This document shows positions 4,562-12,453 of a stretch of 19,902 nucleotides of DNA, one piece after another. Source of the stretch: JAOAIV01 sp038849555 (GTDB lineage: Archaea > Thermoproteota > Bathyarchaeia > Bathyarchaeales > Bathycorpusculaceae). The translations under genes were made by a program, and so were the position numbers. The notes under the pieces are model-generated. The model worked only from the letters and a program-made list of their open reading frames with translations, was not told the DNA's origin and did not search any database. The stretch spans positions 1 to 19,902 of the forward strand of contig JAWCMT010000027.1 of assembly GCA_038849555.1 (NCBI GenBank). The letters are read 5' to 3'. Each line of letters opens with the position of its first letter. Position 1 is the first letter of the stretch.

Positions 4562-7462
4562 TTGTCAGCACCTGAGGCTCAGCGATTGGAGAAATCTTCT
4601 GAAAATGTTTTTGAATTGCTTGTGAAGCCAGTTCGAAGGCTTGTTGAGCAGAAAGGATTCCCTAAACCCACCGAGCCTCAGAAACAAACGATTCCTAAGA
4701 TTCTTGAAGGCAAAAACGTGTTGCTTATCTCGCCCACCGCCACAGGCAAGACTGAAGCAGCGTTTCTGCCCGTGCTAAGCATGCTGTTACAGGCGCCGCA
4801 AACGCCTGGAATAAAAGTGCTTTATATCACGCCGCTGCGAGCGTTAAACCGAGATTTGCTGGAACGGCTTGAGTGGTGGTGCGGCAATTTAGATATAAAA
4901 CTTGCAGTTCGACACGGCGACACCGACTTGAAAGAGCGCGCACGGCAATCGCGGAGTCCACCGGACATTTTGATAACTACGCCTGAAACCTTGCAGGCAA
5001 TACTGTCAGGCTGGCTGCTGCGGCAACATCTGCAGAGCCTGCGGTGGGTAATAATTGATGAGGTGCATGAGCTTGCGGACAGCAAACGCGGAAGCCAGTT
5101 AGCCTTAGCCTTAGAGCGCATTAGAATCCTCATCGGCAAGGACTTTCAAACCATTGGGCTGTCAGCCACCATTGGTAGCCCCGAGAAGGTGGCACAGTTT
5201 CTGGTAGGCGACAAACGCCCTGTGGAAATTATTCGTGTGCCCGTTGCCAAAATGATGCGGTTGCAGGTGATTTTTCCACAGCCAACCGAAGACGACGTGA
5301 AACTTGCAGAGCAGCTTTATACGCACCCAGAAGTGGCAGCTCGATTAAGGGTAATCCGCGATTATATGAGCAAACGTAAATCCGTGCTCTTGTTCACCAA
5401 CACGCGGTCAATTTCAGAGGTGCTGGCAAGCAGATTCAAAGTATGGGACATAGACTTCCCAGTCTCCATCCACCATGGTTCTCTTGCCAAGCCTTCGCGT
5501 ATAGCCGCCGAAACAGGGCTGAAGAGAGGCTCGCTTAAGGGGCTCATCGCAACCAGCAGCCTTGAACTCGGCATAGACGTAGGCCGCATAGACTTGGTCA
5601 TCCAGTACATGAGCCCGCGGCAGGTTACGAGGCTGATTCAGCGGGTGGGCCGCGCAGGCCACAGCGTAGGTCACGTAGCAGAGGGAATAATTATCGGCAT
5701 GGATTCTGACGACACATTAGAGGCGCTGGTTATTGCTAGAAGAGCCTTAAAAGAAGAGCTGGAACCCGTTGAAATTCCGCCTAAACCATATGACGCCCTA
5801 ACGCATCAGATAGCAGGGTTGCTGCTTAAGAACAAGCGCTTAGTGTTTAATGAAATCTTGGAGATAGCGGAAAACGCTTATCCCTACCAAAACCTAACTT
5901 TGGAGGATGTGGAAAAGGTGCTCAGCTACATGCATGGGCGTTTTCCACGTTTAGCTTGGATTTCCTTTGAGGACCAAGTGGTTTTGAAGCCGCAGCGAAC
6001 CAAGTCGCTTTTTGAGTATTACTTTGATAATTTATCAATGATTCCTGTGGAAAAGCAGTTTCTCGTGATTGATGAGTCCAGTGGCTCCTCGATTGGAGTA
6101 CTTGATGAGGCATTCATAGCAGAGTATGGCAAAGCAGGCACCAAGTTTATCATTCGCGGTAGCCCGTGGAAAATAGTTTACACCACCGAAGATAAGGTCT
6201 ACGTGCGGCCTGTTGATGACCCCACAGGCGCCATTCCCAGCTGGATAGGCGAAGAAATTCCAGTGCCTTTCCAAATAGCGCAGGAAGTGGCTTGGATAAG
6301 AGGGTTTGTTGAAGAGAAAATGAGAAGTGGGCTTTCCGCTGAGGAAATTAGTGCATTACTTAGTGAGCGGTATCCCGCTGATAAGGATACGATACTACGT
6401 GCATTGGCGGAGACCGTGGAGCAGGTAAACGCGGGCTTGGCTGTGCCGACAGATAAGCGAGTAATACTCGAGGACTGGGAAGATTTCGTTATAATCCACG
6501 CCAACTTTGGCTCGCTTACGAACAGAGCCTTGGCGCAGCTGCTTGGGCAGGCTCTCTCAGATAAACTTGGACACGGCATCGTGGTTCAGCATGACCCTTA
6601 CCGCATTTTCGTGCAGACAATGAGCGCAGCCAATGCAGTTCGCATCTTAGAAGTTTTCAACGAGCTATCAGCATTGCCTGACCAAGCAATTAGGGACCTG
6701 CTTACAAGGTCAACGGTGAAGACAGGCCTCTTCAAGCGTCGCATGATTCATGTTGCCCGGCGTTTTGGCGCCCTGAAGAAGTGGGCGGACTTCAGCAACG
6801 TGAGCCTCCAGAAGCTGATAACAAGTTTCGAGAACACGCCAATCTACGAAGAAGGCTTGAAAGAAGTTTTCACAAAAGACCTTGACGCAGACGGCCTAAT
6901 CCAAGTTTTAAGCAAAATTCGCAGCCGAGAGATAACACTGCAGATTGTGGACACAGGCGGAAACGCAACGCCCATAGCGCGTGTGGGCATTGAGCGGGTA
7001 AGCATGAAAACAGACCTGATACCGCCTGAACGGATGCGCGCTGTGCTCGTAGAGTCAGCTAAGGCGCGGTTGCTGAGTGAAACGGGCAACTTTGTGTGCA
7101 CAAACTGCTGGGATTACATGGAAATGATACAAATCAAGAACTTGCCTGAAAAACCCAAATGCCCCCGTTGCGGATCACATGCAATTGGGCTTCTGAAAGT
7201 GGAGGAGGAAAAAGCGCTTCCTCTGATTGAGAAGAAAGGGCAGAAACTTGCGGCGGCTGAGGAGAAACTAAAGGTACAGGCGCTAGAAACAGCAGAATTA
7301 TTAGCGAAGTATGGTAAAGCAGCTGCGGTTGCTCTGAGTGCACGCAAGATTCGCCCAGCAGATGCGGCGAGCGTGCTTGAAAAGGAGCCTAAGCTTACCG
7401 ATAGATTTTTTGAGCTGGTCCTTGAAGCCGAACGTAAGGCGCTAAGCAAGCGATTTAGGTAG
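4562..7462 (+). CDS. lhr: Lhr-type superfamily 2 helicase
   Basis: Large ATP-dependent 3'-5' nucleic-acid helicase of the Lhr family, involved in DNA repair or RNA handling. Of 966 residues, the N-terminal core shows Q-like motif T-E-P-Q-K-Q-T (37-43), Walker A A-T-G-K-T (60-64), D-E-V-H box (166-169), S-A-T motif (G-L-S-A-T-I-G), H-H-G-S-L, T-S-S-L-E-L-G-I-D and the motif VI region Q-R-V-G-R-A-G-H. The long C-terminal part matches the Lhr winged-helix and beta-barrel region. It includes a four-Cys zinc motif at Cys846, Cys849, Cys867 and Cys870, followed by a helical tail. The start is TTG at 4562; no strong ribosome site is seen, but an AT-rich ATTTTTAC at 4534-4541 is placed for near-leaderless transcription. 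Confidence 0.95.
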   Translation: MSAPEAQRLEKSSENVFELLVKPVRRLVEQKGFPKPTEPQKQTIPKILEGKNVLLISPTATGKTEAAFLPVLSMLLQAPQTPGIKVLYITPLRALNRDLLERLEWWCGNLDIKLAVRHGDTDLKERARQSRSPPDILITTPETLQAILSGWLLRQHLQSLRWVIIDEVHELADSKRGSQLALALERIRILIGKDFQTIGLSATIGSPEKVAQFLVGDKRPVEIIRVPVAKMMRLQVIFPQPTEDDVKLAEQLYTHPEVAARLRVIRDYMSKRKSVLLFTNTRSISEVLASRFKVWDIDFPVSIHHGSLAKPSRIAAETGLKRGSLKGLIATSSLELGIDVGRIDLVIQYMSPRQVTRLIQRVGRAGHSVGHVAEGIIIGMDSDDTLEALVIARRALKEELEPVEIPPKPYDALTHQIAGLLLKNKRLVFNEILEIAENAYPYQNLTLEDVEKVLSYMHGRFPRLAWISFEDQVVLKPQRTKSLFEYYFDNLSMIPVEKQFLVIDESSGSSIGVLDEAFIAEYGKAGTKFIIRGSPWKIVYTTEDKVYVRPVDDPTGAIPSWIGEEIPVPFQIAQEVAWIRGFVEEKMRSGLSAEEISALLSERYPADKDTILRALAETVEQVNAGLAVPTDKRVILEDWEDFVIIHANFGSLTNRALAQLLGQALSDKLGHGIVVQHDPYRIFVQTMSAANAVRILEVFNELSALPDQAIRDLLTRSTVKTGLFKRRMIHVARRFGALKKWADFSNVSLQKLITSFENTPIYEEGLKEVFTKDLDADGLIQVLSKIRSREITLQIVDTGGNATPIARVGIERVSMKTDLIPPERMRAVLVESAKARLLSETGNFVCTNCWDYMEMIQIKNLPEKPKCPRCGSHAIGLLKVEEEKALPLIEKKGQKLAAAEEKLKVQALETAELLAKYGKAAAVALSARKIRPADAASVLEKEPKLTDRFFELVLEAERKALSKRFR

Positions 7463-7594
7463 ACGGCGGCTTCTGCTGAAGAATTTATCTTAATGCTAAA
7501 TGACTGAAAACTTATAGCCGCAAACAACAACTATTTAAGTGAAAGATGGCTTATTGTGCGTAAGCGTTTGCAGCAAATTTAGGAGACCTTTAAG

Positions 7595-7921
7595 GTGGAA
7601 ATAAGCAGGAAAAAACTGCGAGCTGAAGTTCTTGAACGCATAAAATACATTAAAACATGCGTTATGGCACGGGAGTTATGTCTTATAGTGCGTACAAACC
7701 GCGCTGTGCTGGAGCCCAAAGATGTGCAGGAAATCTGCAGTTACATATCAGGCCTATGCAGAGAAGAGGGATGCACGGAGCCAAGTGAACTCTGCCGCAA
7801 AGCCGCAGAAGCCGTTGGCTCAAAGGATGAAGAGAAATACTTGGAACTGTGCGCTCAAAGCTGCGTGAAATGCGGAGAAGCTAAAAGGCCAACGCCTAAG
7901 AAAGAAACCTATGTGGCATAA
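7595..7921 (+). CDS. Cys-rich all-helical small protein (possible Csp/DUF326-like metal binder)
   Basis: I do not recognise a specific family with certainty. The 108-residue protein has nine Cys: 22, 29, 48, 55, 60, 67, 86, 90 and 93. Four pairs are spaced exactly seven apart (22/29, 48/55, 60/67, 86/93), each within a predicted helix, so the thiols would face one side. The last helix, Y-L-E-L-C-A-Q-S-C-V-K-C-G-E, looks like the Cys-x3-Cys-x2-Cys helices of DUF326/copper-storage (Csp) four-helix bundles. There is no signal peptide. The start is GTG at 7595 with AGGAG at 7581-7585. An ATTTAAG-type TATA near 7531-7540 suggests its own promoter. Disulfide-linked helical hairpins are an alternative to metal storage. 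Confidence 0.75.
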   Translation: MEISRKKLRAEVLERIKYIKTCVMARELCLIVRTNRAVLEPKDVQEICSYISGLCREEGCTEPSELCRKAAEAVGSKDEEKYLELCAQSCVKCGEAKRPTPKKETYVA

Positions 7922-7978
7922 ACGGATGCGTAAACTCTTTAAGGTTAAAAATTCACTCTTTTAAAATTAAGCGGAGAA

Positions 7979-8464
7979 ATGGAGAAAATGTTCATTGCAC
8001 CTTTCGTTCCGACACCTCTTCCAGTCATTGAGTACATGCTCAAATTAGCTGATCTAAGGGCCGGCGAAGTTCTATTCGACCTTGGCGCGGGCGATGGCCG
8101 AACAGTCATAATGGCAGCTAAATCTTTTGGCGCTCGGGCTGTAGGCGTCGAGTTAAGAGAAGATTTGGCTAAAAAAGCGCTCAGCACAATCCACGAGAAT
8201 GGTCTCACAGACAGGGTTACGATAGTTAATGGCGACATGTTCAATGTGAATTTAAGCTCTGCAGACGTGGTCTTTCTATACTTAACAACGAGTGCAAACG
8301 AGAAAATTAGGCCAAAGCTGGAAAATGAGCTTAAGAAGGGTGCTCGTGTGGTTTCCCATGACTATGAAATTGTGGGCTGGAAACCGTTAAAAGTTGAGAA
8401 TTTCTGCGAAAACCCGAAATTGGGTTATCCTTCACACACGATCTATCTATACCAAAAAACATAG
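7979..8464 (+). CDS. aKMT4-like SAM-dependent protein-lysine methyltransferase
   Basis: A compact class I methyltransferase of 161 residues. Motif I is F-D-L-G-A-G-D-G-R (33-41), the acidic SAM-ribose residue is in V-G-V-E-L-R (Glu58), and N-G-D-M-F is near 84-88. The ending R-P-K-L-E-N-E-L-K-K-G then R-V-V-S-H-D-Y-E-I-V-G-W-K-P closely resembles the Sulfolobus lysine methyltransferase aKMT4, a Dot1-related enzyme that methylates chromatin and other proteins. V-P-T-P near the N terminus is also shared. The start is ATG at 7979; ATG at 7988 is an alternative, since both have a nearby GGAG. TTAAAAATT at about 7944-7952 could be the TATA box. Similarity to aKMT4 is from memory of that sequence; the exact substrate is inferred. 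Confidence 0.85.
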   Translation: MEKMFIAPFVPTPLPVIEYMLKLADLRAGEVLFDLGAGDGRTVIMAAKSFGARAVGVELREDLAKKALSTIHENGLTDRVTIVNGDMFNVNLSSADVVFLYLTTSANEKIRPKLENELKKGARVVSHDYEIVGWKPLKVENFCENPKLGYPSHTIYLYQKT

Positions 8465-8485
8465 CCGCCACTTAGTTTCCGCGAA

Positions 8486-8501
8486 AAAGATTTTTAATTT
8501 A
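8486..8501 (+). promoter_or_regulatory. Likely BRE/TATA element of the YkgJ-family gene
   Basis: Purine-rich AAAAAGA is followed by TTTTTAATTTA centred near 8496. The expected start of transcription (about 8521) lies some ten bases ahead of the ATG at 8532, which lacks a ribosome binding site. Confidence 0.4.
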
Positions 8502-8531
8502 TGCGTATTCTATTTTTGCCCGTGTTCCTGA

Positions 8532-9050
8532 ATGCAGTTTGTTCCATGGCAAAACATTGCAGATTGGAAATGCATAGCATGCGGCTATTGCTGCAAACTA
8601 TATAGCGTAGTTTTGAACTTTCCAGAATGGCTTAGAATCGTCAAGATATTTGGCGTTGAGAAAACAGTTTCGGGCATAAACAGGTTATACATCAAAAGAG
8701 CAAGCGATGGTTCCTGCACATTCCTATGCAATTTTGGAAGCGCATACTACTGTGGCTTACAAAGCATGAAGCCTATTGCATGCAAGCTATGGCCCTTTAA
8801 AGTTTTGTCGGAACCAAAGTATGGGCAAGCACGCCAAGCAGCATTTGACTATAACGGAATAAAGCTGTTCATCTACGCGGACACAATGTGCGCGGGACTT
8901 AGGTATGGAAACCCAACATGGGAGTTCAACCATCTAACCTTAAGAGAGTTCATAGAACTTGCTATAGGAACGCGCCAAAGGCAATCTAAAACGACCAGCA
9001 ATTTGGCTTTTATACCACATTTTCAATTGCAACGGTTCAGCTTTCCTTAA
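8532..9050 (+). CDS. YkgJ-family Cys-cluster (zinc/iron-binding) protein
   Basis: A 172-residue protein of the YkgJ family, a putative zinc- or iron-chelating fold once annotated as Fe-S oxidoreductase. The first cluster is W-K-C-I-A-C-G-Y-C-C (Cys14, 17, 20, 21). A later set includes S-C-T-F-L-C, Y-Y-C-G-L and K-P-I-A-C-K-L-W-P-F, the classic K-P-x-x-C-x-x-W-P-F closing motif. No membrane segments are seen. The last 30 residues (from about T147) are outside the family core. The gene stands alone between the methyltransferase and the AOR operon with its own likely promoter. The family's reaction is poorly known; the neighbouring Fe-S and tungsten enzymes make metal or cluster handling plausible, but this is inference. 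Confidence 0.85.
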   Translation: MQFVPWQNIADWKCIACGYCCKLYSVVLNFPEWLRIVKIFGVEKTVSGINRLYIKRASDGSCTFLCNFGSAYYCGLQSMKPIACKLWPFKVLSEPKYGQARQAAFDYNGIKLFIYADTMCAGLRYGNPTWEFNHLTLREFIELAIGTRQRQSKTTSNLAFIPHFQLQRFSFP

Positions 9051-9133
9051 AGCAGCCTGCACCACGCAAATTTGCGTCTCTTCTGGAATGGCCGCTAAGC
9101 CAGAAAGCAGCAGGCGCGCTTTTCACGGTTCTT

Positions 9134-9151
9134 TATAACTTAAGGGTTATA
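9134..9151. promoter_or_regulatory. Inverted repeat, possible operator or transcript-end hairpin
   Basis: TATAAC (9134-9139) and GTTATA (9146-9151) are exact reverse complements around TTAAGG. It lies 84 bp after the YkgJ-family stop and about 150 bp ahead of the AOR TATA box, so it fits either as a distal operator or as a weak hairpin after the upstream gene. Confidence 0.3.
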
Positions 9152-9300
9152 GGCTGAACTGACCATGGCAACAATGCTTTAGCTGCAAAAGCGCACAGTA
9201 CAGGAAAAACCTTAATGAAGCCTAAACAATGTCTTAGCAACCAGAGCCTGTGCAGGATACGCGTAATTTTACAGTAATTCTCAGCGTAAAAGCCCATTAA

Positions 9301-9345
9301 GTTAATATAGTTTTCACAGAACTAATAACCACATAAACATGGAGG
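9301..9345 (+). promoter_or_regulatory. AOR operon promoter and ribosome binding site
   Basis: TTAATATA at 9302-9309 is a good TATA box; transcription would begin near 9330. GGAGG at 9341-9345 lies nine bases before the TTG at 9355 and decides that start. The ATG at 9339 overlaps GGAGG, is in another frame and soon meets a stop. Confidence 0.55.
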
Positions 9346-9354
9346 CAGAAGCGA

Positions 9355-11214
9355 TTGTACGGTTACGCTGGTCGAATCCTTTATGTTGATTTAAACACGG
9401 GGAAAACTCATGTTGAAAAGTTAAGTGAAGATTACGCGAAAAAATACATAGGCGGAATCGGCTTAGGCATGCGCTTGTGGCTAGACAACTCCAAGGCAGG
9501 AGTTGATCCCTTAAGCCCAGAAAACCCGCTCGTTTTAGCGCTTGGCCCCATCTCAGGCACAATGTTTCCCACAGCAGGAAACGGACATGCCTTCGTAGCT
9601 AAGTCTCCAGCCACATTTGGCATTGGCGAGGCAGTTGCCCATGGCACGTTTGGTGCAGAATTGAAGAGAGCCGGGTACGACGCTGTTATTATTAAGGGTA
9701 AGTCGGAAAAGCCTGTTTACTTATGGATAGACGATGATTCAGTCCAGTTGCTGGATGCTTCGCATCTCATGGGCAAGTCGCCTGCTGAAACTGAAGACGC
9801 CATCAAAGACGAGTTAGGCGACTACTACATACGGGTCGCAGCCATAGGCTTGGCGGGAGAAAAACTCTCACGGATAGCCTGTATAATTAATGAGAAGACG
9901 CGTGCGGCTGGGCGAACCGGCTTAGGCGCTGTGATGGGCTCCAAAAACCTCAAAGCCATAGCTGTGCGGGGTACACGCGATATAGTTCCAGCTAAGCCCG
10001 AAGAGTTCATGGAGATGGTTAAAGAATTCCATGAGCGAATGAAAGGGCCTGCCACGCAAAAGTATCGCACACTTGGCACGCCAGAAAACGTGCTGGTTCA
10101 CAACGCGTTGCATTGCATGCCAACACGTAACTATAATAACGCTCATTTTGAAAATGCCGAGAAAGTAAGCGGAGAAGCGTTAAACGAGAAGTTTGTGGCG
10201 AAAATTATAGGCTGCAGCTCCTGCGCCATGCGCTGCGAACATGAAGTTGTGGTTCCCGAAGGCCCATACAAAGGCACAATGACGAGGATGGAGTATGAAA
10301 CGTTGTGGGCTATGGGCCCCTACTGCGGAATCGACAAGCTGGATGCCATCATAAAAGGCATGGAAATCTGCAACTACTACGGCATGGACGCAATCAGCGC
10401 CGGCGTCATCGTGGCTTTTGCCATGGACTGCTACGAAAATGGAATCCTGTCAAAAGCAGATCTCGACGGGATAGAGGCTAATTTCGGCAATGCAGATGCT
10501 CTTCTACAGCTTCTTGAGAAAATGGGCAAACGGGAAGGAATAGGCGACATACTTGCAGAGGGCGTTAGAATTGCGGCGCAGAAAATAGGCAAAGGCGCTG
10601 AGAAGCTTGCACAGCACATCAAAGGCTTGGAAGTCACAGGCTACGACCTGCGATGCCTCAAGACCGCGGCTTTGGGCTTCGCGGTTTCGTTCCGAGGAGC
10701 AGACCACAACAGGCACGGTGCATACGCTTTCGATGTAAAAGGCAAAGTTGACCGCCTGAAAGCGGAAAAGGGCAGAGGCAAAATGGTCAGGGACATGGAG
10801 GACGTGTACGCGCTTATTGACTCATTTATAGTCTGCAAGTTTTCGCGTGGCACATACTATAAGGAACTGCAGGATATGGCGAAGCTTTACAGTTTAGTAA
10901 CTGGCATAGACATGACTGCTGAAGAGCTGAAGAAATCTGGCGAGAGAATTAACACGATAGCACGGATAATAAACGTTCGAGAAGGCTTAAGCAGAAAAGA
11001 TGACACTTTGCCATGGAAAGTCATGAACATGCCAATACCTGATGATGGCCCAGTGAAAGGCGCAGTGGTAACACAAGAGGAACTTGACCTGCTTTTGGAT
11101 GATTACTATGAGTCTCGCGGTTGGACGCTGGAAGGCGTTCCCAAAGTGGCGAAGCTGAAAGAGCTTGCTATGGACGATTTGGCGAGCATAGTTGAAGACA
11201 AGCAGGAGGCCTAG
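9355..11214 (+). CDS. aor: Tungsten-dependent aldehyde:ferredoxin oxidoreductase family protein
   Basis: Oxidises aldehydes to carboxylic acids (reversible at low potential) using a tungsten-bis-pterin centre and one [4Fe-4S] cluster. The 619-residue length fits the family. It opens with the usual Y-G-Y-A-G-R-I-L-Y-V-D-L and has the pterin-binding domain blocks G-G-x-G-L-G, L-G-P-x-S-G-T and A-A-G-R-T-G-L-G-A-V-M-G-S-K-N-L-K-A-I. The cluster ligands Cys287, Cys290, Cys294 and Cys494 fall at almost the same positions as in the Pyrococcus furiosus enzyme (288, 291, 295, 494). The C-terminal domain signature Y-D-L-R-C... R-G-A-D-H-N-R-H-G is a variant of the usual Y-D-P-R-G...R-G-A-C-H, pointing to a subfamily with its own substrate. 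The ferredoxin gene follows after 5 bp. Confidence 0.93.
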   Translation: MYGYAGRILYVDLNTGKTHVEKLSEDYAKKYIGGIGLGMRLWLDNSKAGVDPLSPENPLVLALGPISGTMFPTAGNGHAFVAKSPATFGIGEAVAHGTFGAELKRAGYDAVIIKGKSEKPVYLWIDDDSVQLLDASHLMGKSPAETEDAIKDELGDYYIRVAAIGLAGEKLSRIACIINEKTRAAGRTGLGAVMGSKNLKAIAVRGTRDIVPAKPEEFMEMVKEFHERMKGPATQKYRTLGTPENVLVHNALHCMPTRNYNNAHFENAEKVSGEALNEKFVAKIIGCSSCAMRCEHEVVVPEGPYKGTMTRMEYETLWAMGPYCGIDKLDAIIKGMEICNYYGMDAISAGVIVAFAMDCYENGILSKADLDGIEANFGNADALLQLLEKMGKREGIGDILAEGVRIAAQKIGKGAEKLAQHIKGLEVTGYDLRCLKTAALGFAVSFRGADHNRHGAYAFDVKGKVDRLKAEKGRGKMVRDMEDVYALIDSFIVCKFSRGTYYKELQDMAKLYSLVTGIDMTAEELKKSGERINTIARIINVREGLSRKDDTLPWKVMNMPIPDDGPVKGAVVTQEELDLLLDDYYESRGWTLEGVPKVAKLKELAMDDLASIVEDKQEA

Positions 11215-11219
11215 TCAAA

Positions 11220-11714
11220 ATGGTAAAGATTCATGAGCGCAAATTCGTTTCAGCCGATCCAGAAAAGTGCGTTGGCTGCCAAATCTGCGAGTACATCTGC
11301 TCTTGGACGAAAGAGAAAGCTTTCAACCCGCTGAAATCGCGCATACGCGTGGTCAGAGTAAACCAGCTGGCAAATATGGCGGTTACGTGCAGGCGCTGTG
11401 AAGACCCCCCATGCGTTGCTGCTTGCCCACGTGACGCGCTGACGCAGTCGGAAGAAACCGGCACAATAATGGTGGATATGGACAAGTGTAACGGTTGCGG
11501 CTGGTGCATCGAAGCTTGCGATTACGGCGCGATAATGCTGCATCCTGAAACAAAGGTTGTCCACGTTTGCGACTTATGCAAAGAGCAGGGCGAACCACAG
11601 TGCATAAAATGGTGCCCTGAAGAAGCCTTAACATTGGTCACGAGTGATGTGTTGGCGCAGAAGGCAAGAATCAGCGCTGTAAAGAAGCTTTTCCAAGAAG
11701 CAAAGAAAAAGTAA
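11220..11714 (+). CDS. Four-cluster [4Fe-4S] ferredoxin subunit (AorA/HycB-like)
   Basis: Electron-transfer protein of 164 residues with sixteen Cys in four groups: 17/20/23/27, 57/60/65/69, 90/93/96/100 and 117/120/128/132. They are arranged as expected for four [4Fe-4S] clusters in the HycB/DmsB-type fold. No signal peptide, so cytoplasmic. ATG at 11220 follows AGGAGG at 11204-11209, which lies inside the end of the AOR gene, so the two are co-translated. This pairing resembles AorAB of bacterial tungsten aldehyde oxidoreductases, where the small polyferredoxin carries electrons away from the AOR subunit. The acceptor (ferredoxin, or the nearby hydrogenase) is inferred, not shown. Confidence 0.93.
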   Translation: MVKIHERKFVSADPEKCVGCQICEYICSWTKEKAFNPLKSRIRVVRVNQLANMAVTCRRCEDPPCVAACPRDALTQSEETGTIMVDMDKCNGCGWCIEACDYGAIMLHPETKVVHVCDLCKEQGEPQCIKWCPEEALTLVTSDVLAQKARISAVKKLFQEAKKK

Positions 11715-11730
11715 ACCACAACCAAATTCC

Positions 11731-11765
11731 CTCTTTTCACTTTTGTTATCTTATTATCTACTTTA
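11731..11765 (+). terminator. T-rich tract after the AOR-ferredoxin operon
   Basis: A pyrimidine-rich stretch with several T-runs (CTTTT, CTTTTG, TTATC, CTTT) begins about 17 bp after the ferredoxin stop on the plus strand. Archaeal RNA polymerase terminates at such U-rich tracts. CGGG/CCCG arms (from 11773) lie just beyond. The gap to the convergent protease gene is 192 bp in all and otherwise shows nothing clear. Confidence 0.35.
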
Positions 11766-11906
11766 GCATGAGGCGGGAACTTATACCCGTTCTATATGGC
11801 TTAAACTGGTAGTAGATTGAGAAAAAAGTGGCATTGGCTAGTCGACATGAAGGGTGCAAGTGCTTATCTGGTCATGATCAACTACTGGCTTGTGGGAGGC
11901 GCAAGT

Positions 11907-12404
11907 TTAGGCTGAGAATAACTCAAGCAGTATTTTTATGATTTCTTCTGCAGTTGCTTGCACTGTTGGTGTTAAGCCTTCGCCAAACTCCGTGTTTTCC
12001 GGCTCAATCAGCAGCAGAGCAATTTTCGCCGCCGTCATTTTTTCTATGTATTCGCAGAAAATGCGCAACGGCAACACATGCGTGGTTACGGCGGGAAAAG
12101 CAGCAACATGCTCGGGAAAAACAAGGCGGGCTTCCCCCGGCTGTAGCCCGAGAAATGCTGCGTCAATGAGAAGCACATGGCTTGGTTCGAAATCAACTAT
12201 GTCTTGTATGAAGCTTTCAGGGACTGTTTCACATTCGATTAAACATACATTCGCCGGCGTCTTGCCTTTAAGGTCTTGGACAATTTTCATGCCTACGAAG
12301 TCGTCTCTGCGAATTGGATTTCCAATCCCCGCCACCACAACTTTATTCGCAGAGTAAAACCACTCACGTAGGGCATTATTTATGGAATAGGCGTCTTTAG
12401 CCAA
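11907..12404 (-). CDS. hycI: [NiFe]-hydrogenase maturation endopeptidase (HycI/HyaD family)
   Basis: Protease that trims the C-terminal tail of the hydrogenase large subunit after nickel insertion. The family motif is clear: V-V-V-A-G-I-G-N-P-I-R-R-D-D-F-V-G near residues 22-38. L-I-D-A-A-F-L-G with the second metal-ligand Asp follows, then T-T-H-V-L-P-L with the conserved His. The start is set at TTG 12404, giving 165 residues. GGAG lies seven bases before it, and the longer reading from 12494 adds a 30-residue hydrophobic leader (F-L-F-L-F-P-F-L-V-F) unlike this family and overlaps the end of the large subunit. It is the last gene of the hydrogenase operon, 49 bp after the large subunit. 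Confidence 0.9.
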   Translation of the reverse strand: MAKDAYSINNALREWFYSANKVVVAGIGNPIRRDDFVGMKIVQDLKGKTPANVCLIECETVPESFIQDIVDFEPSHVLLIDAAFLGLQPGEARLVFPEHVAAFPAVTTHVLPLRIFCEYIEKMTAAKIALLLIEPENTEFGEGLTPTVQATAEEIIKILLELFSA

Positions 12405-12453
12405 ATTGAAACTCCAGCTAAAAACTAGAAAAGGAAAAAGGAATAAAAAAGGT

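Larger units (their letters stand above)
9051..9354. other. Intergenic region upstream of AOR
   Basis: About 300 bp with no supported gene. It contains a perfect inverted repeat TATAAC/GTTATA at 9134-9151 (6-nt spacer) and, at its right end, the AOR promoter and ribosome binding site. The length of the region and the isolated inverted repeat leave room for regulation of the AOR operon. Confidence 0.5.
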
